Assembly: GCF_015751965.1 (NCBI RefSeq)
Contig: NZ_JADOVH010000004.1
Location: 1-64,000, forward strand
DNA length: 64,000 nt
Source: Frigoribacterium sp. CG_9.8
GTDB lineage: Bacteria; Actinomycetota; Actinomycetes; Actinomycetales; Microbacteriaceae
Direction: 5' to 3'
Below are positions 42,841 to 51,825 of the stretch, one piece after another. Within the stretch, counting starts at the first letter, position 1, and every line of letters starts with the position of its first letter. The notes below the pieces were generated by a model, which saw only the letters and a list, made by a program, of their open reading frames with translations, was not told the DNA's origin and did no database searches. The position numbers were made by a program, and so were the translations under genes.

Positions 42841-44845
42841 CTGCCGCCAGCAGTGACACCGACCCGAAGGTCACGCCTCCCATGCCGGTCACGGTGTCGT
42901 ACCCCTTCGTGGTCGTGAGCGACGTGTCCTGGTCGAGGCTGATCAGGTAGCTGTTTCCACTCGTCGCACTCGTGTAGACCAGTGCCCCGGTGGGATGCTG
43001 CGGAAGCACATCCCGGAACGCTGATGGCAGGATCCGGTCGATCCCATACAGCGTCGGGTTGGCAAACCCGATCGAGGTATTGGTCGCCTGCTGCACGATC
43101 GCGATCTGCGCCGCGGTGAGCGGCGAGGCGAGCGAGGTGCCACCGTAGGTTTCACGCTGGAATGACCCCACCGCGAGTGTTGTGTCATCAATAATCGGGC
43201 GGATGCCGACCGAGAATCCGGTGTATGGATCCGCGAGCGCCGCAATATCCGGTGAGACACGGAAGCCGTGGGAGAGCGAGGGCGAAACGACGCCGCGCTG
43301 GTATTCCGGAGCGGGGAAGACGGCACTGGTGCCACCACCTGCACCCCCGAAGAATGCTCCGGGCAGCGGCGAGAGATACGCGGTTCCGGTCGGATTAATC
43401 TTGTCACCCGCGGTTCCCCATCCGGTCTCGTAGGCAATGTGCCCGGCCTGGGTGATGCCGAGGCTCGTGCCACCCACTGACGTGACATACGGGGAGGATG
43501 CCGGGAAGTCGGGCGACGCATAGCCGAGGTTTGCGACCTCGTCACCACTGTCTCCACTGGAAAAATACAGTCCGATACCCTCGCCGGCGGCTTGGATGTG
43601 CAGGTTTTGTGCCCCCTTCAGCGAATCAGTGGGGATGGCTTCTCCGAGGTTGCCGTAGCTATTAGTGACGATGTTCGCGAGTTTGTTGTCGAGGATCGTG
43701 GAGAGCGCGACATCCAGCCCACCACCGCAGTTGAACCCGCCAACATAGAGGATCTTCGCCCCGGTCGCGATCCCGTGCACTGCTTCGACGTCGAGAGTCT
43801 GCTCTCCCTGCCATCCGCTCGGAAAGCCGCACGCCGCCTGGTCGACAAACTTGTCGGGGGCCGGCACGATCTGCGAGTAGTTTGCGGACGTGAGCTTCGG
43901 CTCACCGAGTGCCGCCGAATAGGTATTCACGTCGTCCAGAATGGACGGCGAGGCGTAAGCGTCGATGATCGCGACAGTTTGACCCGCACCATTCACACCC
44001 GACTTGGCAAGTGCGTCGACCCCGTAGGCAGAGCGCAGCTGTGAGGGGACATAGCCGCAGTTATACGTACCGAAGGTGGTCTGACCGTAGGCAACCGGGA
44101 CGGTCACGGTGTTCTCTCCGGTATAGGTAGAGCACTTTGCAGCGATAGCCGAGGGTGTCGGAGCCTGGCGGCCGAGCACTTCGGCACCACCCAACTTCCC
44201 ACCCTGCTTGATGGAGTCGATGTGGGTCAGAAGCTTCGACTGGTCGATGTTGACTCCCGAGACCTTCCCCGCGAGAGGCGCGGGCACAGAGGGAGCGCTT
44301 GACGGAGCTGCGAGTACGTGCCCCGAGTAGTTGTAGTCGTGCAGGGTAGTGGCGAAGAGTGATCCAAGCTGGGCGGCCGTACCTCGAAACACCACATATT
44401 GGTGACTGTCCGGTACCGCACTGATGGTGAGGCCCTGCGCGGTGAGTGAAGCAACCACAGCGTCGCTGTCCGCTTTCGTCGGTGAAAATCGCTGGATCCA
44501 TGCCTTCGGCGGGAGAAACTGGCGATATCCGCTGGCACCCGGAGTGGATGCTGCGGTTGCGAACGCCTCAGCTCCTGCTTGGTCCCGAAGCGGGAGATAG
44601 ATTTCCCCTTCGACTGTCGTATCGGTGGCGGTGGCGCCGACGTCGTTGGAGGCCGTTGCCCAGCGGGGTACCGAGTCGGGAAAGGACTCACGGCCGGCAG
44701 CCGACGCAGCCGACGCGCCGGAGAGAGACAGTGCGATTACGGTAGTGGCTGTTGCCACGAACCCCAGTGTCCTGCTAGTAACCAGACTTTTGCGCGAACC
44801 GAATATTCCGCGAGAACCTTGCCGTTTGCCCGTGCAATTGTTCAC
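42830..44845 (-). CDS. Secreted sedolisin-type serine-carboxyl protease (S53)
   Basis: The 671 residues comprise a signal peptide (LGFVATATTVIALSLSGASA), an activation prodomain (YLPLRDQAGAEAFATAAST and onward to about residue 200) and a catalytic domain. The S53 triad positions are visible: Glu and Asp in GEQTLDVEAVHG, the oxyanion Asp in YFSSGDSGDE and the nucleophile in YGGTSLASPLTAAQ. Such proteases act at acid pH outside the cell. GTG 44845 has GAAGG about 9 bp upstream. The upstream region 44846-45036 should hold its promoter. Confidence 0.9.
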   Translation of the reverse strand: MNNCTGKRQGSRGIFGSRKSLVTSRTLGFVATATTVIALSLSGASAASAAGRESFPDSVPRWATASNDVGATATDTTVEGEIYLPLRDQAGAEAFATAASTPGASGYRQFLPPKAWIQRFSPTKADSDAVVASLTAQGLTISAVPDSHQYVVFRGTAAQLGSLFATTLHDYNYSGHVLAAPSSAPSVPAPLAGKVSGVNIDQSKLLTHIDSIKQGGKLGGAEVLGRQAPTPSAIAAKCSTYTGENTVTVPVAYGQTTFGTYNCGYVPSQLRSAYGVDALAKSGVNGAGQTVAIIDAYASPSILDDVNTYSAALGEPKLTSANYSQIVPAPDKFVDQAACGFPSGWQGEQTLDVEAVHGIATGAKILYVGGFNCGGGLDVALSTILDNKLANIVTNSYGNLGEAIPTDSLKGAQNLHIQAAGEGIGLYFSSGDSGDEVANLGYASPDFPASSPYVTSVGGTSLGITQAGHIAYETGWGTAGDKINPTGTAYLSPLPGAFFGGAGGGTSAVFPAPEYQRGVVSPSLSHGFRVSPDIAALADPYTGFSVGIRPIIDDTTLAVGSFQRETYGGTSLASPLTAAQIAIVQQATNTSIGFANPTLYGIDRILPSAFRDVLPQHPTGALVYTSATSGNSYLISLDQDTSLTTTKGYDTVTGMGGVTFGSVSLLAAGRH

Positions 44846-44960
44846 GTTGTGAAACCTTCCCCGATGAAGAATGACCGCGCCAGAAACAGGCACAAATGCG
44901 ACAGTAACCCCGCTCGGCTACCCGCACTAAAGGGATTTACGTGGAATTTACACACAACGC

Positions 44961-44999
44961 AAAAATCCTGCGTCTGCAATCATTTTCGAGCGCAGGATC
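44961..44999 (-). terminator. Candidate terminator downstream of the mscR-MBL pair
   Basis: On the minus strand the stem ATCCTGCG/CGCAGGAT (44965-44972 with 44991-44998) encloses an 18-nt loop and is followed by TTTTT. A third copy of CGCAGGATC lies at about 45021-45029. It lies within the upstream region of the sedolisin gene. Confidence 0.45.
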
Positions 45000-45130
45000 T
45001 GGCCGAATCGCACAAAATACCGCAGGATCAACCGCGCTAAATTAGAGCTGTCGCCCACATTCTCGGCGGCAGCAGATCCTCTCGCTGCGCGAACTGCTGT
45101 GTGACCCCGGTGCGCTCACTAATTGACGCT

Positions 45131-45245
45131 GATCGGCCACCACTGAGTAGCCACCACTGATCGGCCACCACTGAGTAGCCACCACTGATCGGCCACCGCT
45201 GAGTAGCCCCACTCAGTAGCCACCACTGAGTAGCCCCACTCAGTA
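45131..45245. repeat. Tandem repeats of about 14/28 bp after the MBL gene
   Basis: GATCGGCCACC recurs at 45131, 45159 and 45187, an exact 28-bp period, made of 14-bp subunits CTGAGTAGCCACCA. The pattern continues less regularly to 45245, running into the stop codon of the MBL gene. Reading frames across it encode only repeat peptide (LLSGATQ and WWLLSGG) and are not taken as a gene. Confidence 0.88.
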
Positions 45246-45902
45246 GCCGCGCGTAACCCATTCCGCGAGATGGGGTGCCTCGGCGCCGATCGTGGTCGAG
45301 TCACCGTGTCCGGTCAGTACCCGCACCTCTGCCGGTAGCGGCAACAGCCGCTCGGTGATGGAGGCGATGATCGTGGGGAAGTCACTAAACGTGCGACCGG
45401 TGGCTCCCGGGCCCCCGTTGAACAGGGTGTCACCCGAAAACAGGGTGAGTTCACTCTCGAGGTAGAGGCAGGTGGAGCCCGGAGTGTGACCCGGGGTGTG
45501 GATTGCTCGCAGTGATACTCCCGCGACCTCGAACCGGTCGCCATCGTTCAGTTCAGCATCCGGAGCGTCGTTCGGGAACACAGCGTCCCATAGCATCCGG
45601 TCGAGAAGGTTCAAAAAGATGCGCGGGGAACCAACCAGAGACGCGAATTCTCGGGATGCGCTGATGTGATCGTTGTGACCGTGAGTGAGCAGCACTGCAA
45701 CGACTGCGCGGCCCGCTACCGCCTCGGCGACCTGCACAGCGTTGTGGGCGGGGTCGATCACGATCACCTCGCGGTCGTCGCCCAGAATCCAGACGTTGTT
45801 CTCGAGCTCCCAGGTGCCGCCGTCGAGCGAGAAGGTGCCCGCTGTAATCAGGTTTTCGATGCGGAAGTGGCCGGTGCCAGAGCCGCTCGCGGTGTCGCCC
45901 AT
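45240..45902 (-). CDS. MBL-fold hydrolase paired with mscR
   Basis: The 220-residue metallo-beta-lactamase-fold hydrolase has the metal motif LLTHGHNDH, the ligand in HTPGHTPGSTCLY, LFSGDTLF, and VLTGHGDSTTI. In mycobacteria an MBL gene follows the mycothiol-dependent formaldehyde dehydrogenase; here the ATG likewise overlaps the mscR stop by 1 bp. Its likely job is hydrolysis of the thioester product of that pathway, S-formylmycothiol (family knowledge plus context). Confidence 0.88.
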   Translation of the reverse strand: MGDTASGSGTGHFRIENLITAGTFSLDGGTWELENNVWILGDDREVIVIDPAHNAVQVAEAVAGRAVVAVLLTHGHNDHISASREFASLVGSPRIFLNLLDRMLWDAVFPNDAPDAELNDGDRFEVAGVSLRAIHTPGHTPGSTCLYLESELTLFSGDTLFNGGPGATGRTFSDFPTIIASITERLLPLPAEVRVLTGHGDSTTIGAEAPHLAEWVTRGY

Positions 45903-46987
45903 CAGAGCACCACCACCGAGCGCAACACCGTGCCGCTGTGCATTTTCTCGAACGCCTGCTCCACATCGCCGAGGCCGATGCGCTCGGTCACGAACGCGTC
46001 GAGATCGAGGTTGCCCTGCTTGTAGTGACTCACCAGCATCGGGAAGTCGCGGGATGGAAGACAGTCGCCATACCAGGATGATTTGAGGGCTCCACCGCGG
46101 CCGAAGACATCGAGCAGCGGCAGCGTGATCACCATGTCGGGGGTTGGAACGCCGACAAGCACTACCGTTCCGGCCAGGTCGCGGGCGTAAAAGGCCTGAG
46201 TAAATGTCTCGGGGCGTCCAACGGCGTCGATCACGACATCCGCTCCATTACCACCTGTGAGGGCACGGATAGCCTCGATCGGATCGTCCTCGCGAGAGTT
46301 CACCCCGTGAGTTGCGCCAAGGGTGCGGGCCAGTTCCACTTTACGGGGATCGATGTCAACGGCAATGATCGTGGTCGCACCAGCAAGTTTTGCCCCCTGA
46401 ATCGCCGCGATACCCACCCCGCCGCAGCCGATCACGGCCACCGAGTCTCCGCGGCCGATGTTTCCGGTGTTGATGGCGGCGCCGATACCGGCCATGATTC
46501 CACAGCCGAGCAAGCCGACCGCAGCCGGATCGACATCCTCATCAACCTTCGTGCACTGCCCCGCCGCGACGAGGGTCTTCTCGGCGAAGGCGCCAATGCC
46601 GAGCGCGGGCGAGAGCTCCGTGCCGTCTTCGAGCGTCATTTTCTGGGTGGCGTTGAAGGTGTTGAAACAGCACTGCGCCTGACCTCGACGGCAAGCCCGG
46701 CAGTCGCCGCAGACGGCCCGCCAGTTGAGGATGACCCGATTCCCCACCACCACGTTGGTGACGTCGGGGCCGATCGCGGCAACGATTCCGGTGGCTTCAT
46801 GGCCGAGCAGGAATGGATAGCTGTCGCTGATGCCGCCCTGCTGGTAGTGCAGATCGGTGTGGCAGACGCCACAGGTGAGGATGTCGACGAGGGCTTCCCC
46901 CGGTCCCGGATCGGGCACGAGAATCGTCTCGAGGGTGAGGGGCGCATTCTGTGCGCGGACAACGACGCCCTTGACACTGTGGATCAT
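45902..46987 (-). CDS. mscR: S-(hydroxymethyl)mycothiol dehydrogenase
   Basis: The 361-residue zinc alcohol dehydrogenase has catalytic zinc ligands in [13 protein letters not shown] and LLGHEATG, the structural zinc cluster [15 protein letters not shown], and the cofactor loop [15 protein letters not shown]. The sequence and the adjoining MBL gene match MscR, which oxidises the formaldehyde-mycothiol adduct to detoxify formaldehyde. ATG 46987 is preferred to an upstream in-frame start. Confidence 0.88.
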   Translation of the reverse strand: MIHSVKGVVVRAQNAPLTLETILVPDPGPGEALVDILTCGVCHTDLHYQQGGISDSYPFLLGHEATGIVAAIGPDVTNVVVGNRVILNWRAVCGDCRACRRGQAQCCFNTFNATQKMTLEDGTELSPALGIGAFAEKTLVAAGQCTKVDEDVDPAAVGLLGCGIMAGIGAAINTGNIGRGDSVAVIGCGGVGIAAIQGAKLAGATTIIAVDIDPRKVELARTLGATHGVNSREDDPIEAIRALTGGNGADVVIDAVGRPETFTQAFYARDLAGTVVLVGVPTPDMVITLPLLDVFGRGGALKSSWYGDCLPSRDFPMLVSHYKQGNLDLDAFVTERIGLGDVEQAFEKMHSGTVLRSVVVL

Positions 46988-47066
46988 GGATCGCCACACT
47001 TTCTGAATCGAGTGGTTACGAGTCAAGCAGATTTCTCAGACCGAAACGGCAATCCTCACACCGACG

Positions 47067-48467
47067 CTATCCCGCTGGCGCCGACAGCTCCCACCGCGGA
47101 TATAGTTCGGCGAGTCCAACCGGCACCCCGTAGACGATCGCGTCGGAGCGATGCCCGACACCCGGTCCGATGAATCGACGGGTGGTCATCCCCGCAGCTG
47201 TCGCGGCAGCCTGTGCCCGGTCGGCCTCTGCGCCGTAATAGTGATCGTTCGCTCCGCTGGTGAAGATCGCCAGCATGTCGGAGTATCGGGTGCGCGCCAT
47301 GATGTTGAGCGGCTGTTCTGCGTCGAAACGGCTCTGATCACCTCCGAAACCGGATTTCAGGGTGTTCTCCGGTGAACCGAGAGACGGACCGATCTCTCCC
47401 GAGACATCGAGAATCGAGCCGAAGGTACCTGGATATTGAGCCCCGAACGACAGCGCACACTCCCCACCGTTTGAGTACCCGCCAATCGCCCAGTTCGTGC
47501 GTCCCACAGCCACATGGAGGGAATTGCGCACGTAGTTGAGCACGTCGTTCATTATGTAGGTGTGCACGTTGCCCTGTGCCGAGTCGATGCACAGCGGGTT
47601 TTGCGTTGGGCTTCCGATCTGGTCGATTGTGAGCACGATCGCGCCAAGTCCCCGGTTGACCGCAGCCATGGAATTGAGGGTTGGCAAAAACTTGCTGCTG
47701 TAGTCCGGGCCACCCGGCTGCCCCATCATCATGATCAGGATGGGCAGAGCGGGAGGATTCGTGACCAGGGCGGCCGGTGGCAAATATAAATAGGCGGGTC
47801 TGGCCACGAAGCCCGACGCGGTGTTCGGAATCACAACCGTTCCGAACTTGCCGGTGGCCGGCATGCCAGCCGGGGCAACCCAGCTCTGCCAGAGGGGCTT
47901 GGGCGGCGCGGGCGGAGTAGTGCTGGTCGCTATCGGATCCGGAGTTGGAAGCGGAGTTCGGCTCGGTAAAGCGAGCGGATGCCCGGTCTCGATGTTGAGC
48001 AGGGACGCCACGGTGGTGTTGAGACCGTAACTCGCGTTGATGCCGAGGGAAGCGGTAACGAGAAAGAGCACTACTGCGACGCTGGCGATGACCTTGCGCC
48101 ACCATCGTGATTTCCAGATGTTGAAAACCGCGATGCCAGCGGCCGCAAACGCCGCGGTGACCCAGACGTGCGTGTCGAGCTCAATCGGCGTCCCAAACAG
48201 GTTGAGCACCACTTCACAGATGACGATTGTCACGATCGCTGCTATCGCGCCACCCAGCGCCGACAGGCCGAGGCCGCCGATCCACCGACGCAACAACGGT
48301 TGGTTGCGTGGCACGTCGCCGTCTGGAAGCCGAGGCGGCATTCGACGTGACACCAGGTAGACCAGCATGGCGAGGCTGGCAACGACGAGAACCGTGACGA
48401 CGGTCCCGTCAACGATGTTTAGCAGAAGTATCGTATTGATGGTGCGGTGGCTTTCCCTCGGCCCCAC
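47067..48467 (-). CDS. Membrane-anchored esterase-like alpha/beta hydrolase
   Basis: At 466 residues four N-terminal helices (within residues 20-150) are joined by a Pro/Thr-rich linker to an extracytoplasmic alpha/beta-hydrolase domain of the esterase D/antigen-85-like type. The nucleophile is in IGGYSNGGECAL, and IMMMGQPGGPDYS, SGANDHYYGAEAD and GPGVGHRSDA supply the oxyanion, acid and His regions. In mycolate-free Micrococcales such proteins have no established substrate. The GTG start 48467 is a best guess. Confidence 0.8.
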   Translation of the reverse strand: MGPRESHRTINTILLLNIVDGTVVTVLVVASLAMLVYLVSRRMPPRLPDGDVPRNQPLLRRWIGGLGLSALGGAIAAIVTIVICEVVLNLFGTPIELDTHVWVTAAFAAAGIAVFNIWKSRWWRKVIASVAVVLFLVTASLGINASYGLNTTVASLLNIETGHPLALPSRTPLPTPDPIATSTTPPAPPKPLWQSWVAPAGMPATGKFGTVVIPNTASGFVARPAYLYLPPAALVTNPPALPILIMMMGQPGGPDYSSKFLPTLNSMAAVNRGLGAIVLTIDQIGSPTQNPLCIDSAQGNVHTYIMNDVLNYVRNSLHVAVGRTNWAIGGYSNGGECALSFGAQYPGTFGSILDVSGEIGPSLGSPENTLKSGFGGDQSRFDAEQPLNIMARTRYSDMLAIFTSGANDHYYGAEADRAQAAATAAGMTTRRFIGPGVGHRSDAIVYGVPVGLAELYPRWELSAPAG

Positions 48468-48499
48468 AATTCGGGCAATCGCAAGATAGCGTATGAAAC

Positions 48500-49309
48500 T
48501 CAGCGTGCCTTGAGCGCGCCCTCGTAGAGATCCCGTTTGCCGAGGCCCGTGGCATCCGCCACCTCGGATGAGGCGTCCTTGAGCTTCGCCCCGCCCGCCA
48601 CCAGTGCCTGCACTTGGGCGATCCCGGAGTCGAGGTCGATCTCCTGTACGGCACCACCCTCGATAACGATGCAGATCTCACCCTTCACCCCCGTTGCCGC
48701 CCATTCGGCCAGCTCGGCTGCGGTGCCCCGGCGCACCTCCTCATAGAGCTTGGTCAGTTCGCGGCAGACGGCAACGCGGCGATCGGGCCCGAAAGCCGTC
48801 ACGATATCGCCGAGAGCATCCGCCAGGCGATTCGGCGACTCGAAGAACACCATGGTTCGCGGTTCCCGTGCCAGTTGGCGCAGCGAAGTGAGTCGACCCT
48901 TGCGCGGCAAAAAGCCCTCAAAGCTGAAGCGGTCGGTGGGCAATCCGGAGAGCGCGAGGGCGGTGATCACCGCCGACGGACCGGGAAGCGCCGTCACGGT
49001 AACGCCGGCGGCCGCAGCGGCGGTCACGATGGCGAATCCCGGGTCGCTGATCGCCGGCATTCCGGCATCGGTAAGCACGAGTACATCCGTGTCGCGAGCG
49101 AGTTCGGCGATCTCCGCCGCCTTCTCCACCTCGTTGTGTTCGTGCAGGGCAATCAGCCGCGGACGGTTCTCGATGCCGAGGGCTCGCATGAGGTGAATGG
49201 TGACGCGGGTGTCCTCGGAGGCGATCACTTCGGCATTACCGAGCGCCTCCACGAGTCGTCTGGATGCGTCGCCGAGGTTTCCGATCGGTGTCGCGGCGAG
49301 GATAATCAC
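48500..49309 (-). CDS. rsmI: 16S rRNA (cytidine(1402)-2'-O)-methyltransferase
   Basis: RsmI 2'-O-methylates C1402 of 16S rRNA. The 269 residues show the tetrapyrrole-methylase fold motifs LAATPIGNLGDASRR, EDTRVTIHLM, TDAGMPAISDPG, LPGPSAVITALALSG and GFLPRKGR. GTG 49309 directly precedes this fold, although an ATG 11 codons earlier is possible. It is divergent from the protein mannosyltransferase gene with only 40 bp between, the conserved actinobacterial arrangement. Confidence 0.94.
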   Translation of the reverse strand: MIILAATPIGNLGDASRRLVEALGNAEVIASEDTRVTIHLMRALGIENRPRLIALHEHNEVEKAAEIAELARDTDVLVLTDAGMPAISDPGFAIVTAAAAAGVTVTALPGPSAVITALALSGLPTDRFSFEGFLPRKGRLTSLRQLAREPRTMVFFESPNRLADALGDIVTAFGPDRRVAVCRELTKLYEEVRRGTAAELAEWAATGVKGEICIVIEGGAVQEIDLDSGIAQVQALVAGGAKLKDASSEVADATGLGKRDLYEGALKAR

Positions 49310-49349
49310 CCGCCAATCATTGCAGCGAACTCTCGTTACCATTGCACCT

Positions 49350-51014
49350 GTGACCAGACTCGATGCAGACGGTAACGCCGAGGTCGGCACCGCTGTTGGC
49401 GTTGCAACCGGCACCCCGACAGCCACGGCGCCATCAGCGAACCGCGTCGAACCGAGCGGCACCCGGCTCGACGCCTGGTGGGGCCGACTCCTCACCATTC
49501 CCGGCGCGCAGCGATTTTGGTACTGGGGCGGGCCGATCGCTGTCACTCTGCTGGCCGCGGTGCTCCGACTCGTGCGCCTGGGGGACCCGCGTTCGCTGGT
49601 GTTCGATGAAACTTTCTACGTCAAGGATGCCTGGACACTTCTCAACCTCGGCTACGAGGGGTCCTGGCCCGATAACGCCGACCGGGCTTTCAACGCCGGC
49701 GACGTCAGCGCCTTCACCACGAGCGGATCGTATGTCGCGCATCCGCCTCTCGGCAAGTGGATGATCGCCCTTGGTCTGCGCGTGTTCGGTGCCCAAGACA
49801 CGGTCGGCTGGCGGATCAGCACGGCGATCGTCGGCATCCTGGCCGTATTCCTGCTGGTGATTATCGCGCGTGCGCTGTTCCACTCGACACTGCTCGCCAC
49901 CATCGCCGGCGGGCTATTCGCGATCGATGGACACGCAATCGTTATGTCACGAACTGCGCTGCTCGACAATTTCGTGATGATCTTCACCCTCCTTGGTTTC
50001 GGGGCGATTCTGCTCGACCGTTCACAGAGCGCAACACGCCTGTCGCTCTGGCTCGCACGCCGAGCGGACGCCGGCCGCGGCATCGACTGGGGCCCGGCAA
50101 TCTGGTGGCGGCCCTGGCTGCTCAGCGCGGGCATCCTGTTCGGAGCGGCCAGCGCCGTCAAGTGGAGCGGGCTCTACTTTCTCGCAGCCTTTGCCGTCTA
50201 CTCGCTGGTCGTGGATGCTTTGGCCAGGCGCGCAGCGGGCATCCCATTCTTCATCACCGGCACGATCGTTAAACAGGGGCCGATCACCTTCCTGCTCACC
50301 ATCCCCCTCGCGCTTGCCACTTATCTCGCCAGCTGGACCGGGTGGTTTGTCACGAAAGGCGGCTATTTCCGCAACTTTGCAGATACACCGGGCAACGCTG
50401 CGACCGGGGTTTTCTCCTGGGTGCCGCACTCGGTGCAGAGCTTTTTCCACTACCAGTCCAGCGTGTACGACTTCAACGTCAACGAAAATAGCGCGCATCC
50501 GTACTCGGCCAACCCGTTCGGCTGGCTCTTCCTGCTGCGCCCCACGGCCTTCTACTACGTCGGCCAACCCGAGGGACAGGGTGGATGCAGCTACGCGAGT
50601 TGCGCGCAATACGTCACGTCCATCGCCAACCCGATTCTGTGGTGGGCGGCGACCGCAGCCCTGTTCTACCTCGTTTACCGGCTCGTACGCTATCGGGAGT
50701 GGCGGGTCGGGCTCATTCTCATGGGGATGGTCGCTGGCTACCTCCCGTGGCTCCTCTACTCCAACCGCACCATTTTCCAGTTTTATGCGATCATTTTCGA
50801 GCCGTATCTGATCCTCGGGCTCGTCTTCGTGATCGGGTTGATCCTCGGCAGACCGGATGACTCCACCTACCGCCGAACCCGCGGGATGGCTCTGGTGGCG
50901 GTGTTCCTGTTCTTCGTCGTGCTACTCAGCGCCTTCTTCTATCCGGTCTGGACCGGCATGCAAGTGCCGGAGCTCTTCGCTCGACTGCACTACTGGCTGC
51001 CCGGCTGGCGGTGA
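49350..51014 (+). CDS. Protein O-mannosyltransferase (PMT family)
   Basis: PMT transfers mannose from polyprenol-phosphate-mannose to Ser/Thr of exported proteins. The 554 residues have about 11 helices, the catalytic acidic loop FDETFYVKDAWTL, HPPLGKWMIALG, RTALLDNFVM and AASAVKWSGLYFLA. GTG 49350 precedes a low-complexity cytoplasmic leader of about 40 residues. The many Ser/Thr/Pro-rich linkers in the surface proteins of this window are possible substrates (inference). Confidence 0.93.
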   Translation: MTRLDADGNAEVGTAVGVATGTPTATAPSANRVEPSGTRLDAWWGRLLTIPGAQRFWYWGGPIAVTLLAAVLRLVRLGDPRSLVFDETFYVKDAWTLLNLGYEGSWPDNADRAFNAGDVSAFTTSGSYVAHPPLGKWMIALGLRVFGAQDTVGWRISTAIVGILAVFLLVIIARALFHSTLLATIAGGLFAIDGHAIVMSRTALLDNFVMIFTLLGFGAILLDRSQSATRLSLWLARRADAGRGIDWGPAIWWRPWLLSAGILFGAASAVKWSGLYFLAAFAVYSLVVDALARRAAGIPFFITGTIVKQGPITFLLTIPLALATYLASWTGWFVTKGGYFRNFADTPGNAATGVFSWVPHSVQSFFHYQSSVYDFNVNENSAHPYSANPFGWLFLLRPTAFYYVGQPEGQGGCSYASCAQYVTSIANPILWWAATAALFYLVYRLVRYREWRVGLILMGMVAGYLPWLLYSNRTIFQFYAIIFEPYLILGLVFVIGLILGRPDDSTYRRTRGMALVAVFLFFVVLLSAFFYPVWTGMQVPELFARLHYWLPGWR

Positions 51015-51579
51015 CCCCGCTGCGCTGACGGCGTCGGCGAGAGCGAGCAGTTTTTCGAGGGTTCCGGATCGACGATCGCGCAGGGTAGAAATGCTCGTGA
51101 TCAGGAACATGATGATGAACGGGAACAGGGCGAGCATTGCCGGCCCGACCCAGTTGAAGACCGGGGTGTTCGAAAACAGCCGAGCCATCAGACCGATGAG
51201 AAGACTTGGTACCACGAGCAGGAGCACGAAGAAGGCTGCCTCTGCGCTAGTGGTGCCAGTCTTTTCCAGGAGTCCGTCCGGTGTTTCGTCGGCGAGGATC
51301 ACCCCGCGCCGCATGAGTATGAACCGGTCGCAGCGGGTCGCTTCGTCCGTGATGTGGCTGGAGATCAGAAGGGTAGTTCCTCACAGTGATCGTGCCAGAG
51401 GCGACCTTCTGCACACCGACTATCGCCCGCATGAGGGTGCTCTTGCCGCATCCACTTGGTCCGAGTATTCCGATCAGGGCACCGGCGGGAACCGAGAGTG
51501 TGACCGAGTTGACCACTTCGCGCGACCCGCGGGTGACATGCAGATCCACGATCCGGATCGCCGCGCCGGGATAAGACAT
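51015..51579 (-). pseudogene. Decayed ABC-2 transporter: ATPase and permease remnants fused by deletions
   Basis: From ATG 51579 an ABC ATPase begins normally (Walker A GILGPSGCGKSTLM) but breaks near 51380. In another frame the sequence resumes with LLISSHITDEATRCDRFILM, the end of such an ATPase, so the Q-loop, signature and Walker B are deleted. At about 51235 this passes into an ABC-2 permease piece (VVPSLLIGLMARLF, TSISTLRDRRSGTLEKLLAL) that is cut off at the mannosyltransferase gene. At least two deletions and a frameshift make function impossible. Confidence 0.85.
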
Positions 51580-51652
51580 TCCTAGACCGCGGAAATCACC
51601 ATCTGGGTATGCACTCCATCATGTGATGAACTATCAACCGGCGATTGCCCGC

Positions 51653-51684
51653 CTGTCAATAGCCCCGACTGTCAAGAGCCCCGA
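51653..51684. repeat. Two 16-bp direct repeats upstream of lacI
   Basis: CTGTCAA(T/G)AGCCCCGA occurs twice in tandem with one difference. It lies in the 246-bp gap between the decayed ABC genes and the LacI-type regulator; the rest of that gap shows no gene. Confidence 0.8.
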
Positions 51685-51825
51685 ACCAGTGAGATACCGC
51701 TGGATAATCGGTCTGATACCTAGGACGGTCTCTTCGATGGGTCCGGGGAATATATAGCCGCCCGCACTATAAGCGGCCTGGTTGGCGGAGCCCCCGACGC
51801 GCGCAATGTCCAGTAGCGTAAGTCC

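Noticed and set aside
45131-45245. Possible CRISPR array
   Set aside because: The units are contiguous 14/28-bp repeats without unique spacers, and no cas gene is near. The same applies to the arrays at 15171 and 30629.
45037-45261. Small minus-strand frame encoding LLSGATQ/WWLLSGG repeats
   Set aside because: It is only the translation of the tandem repeat array after the MBL gene.
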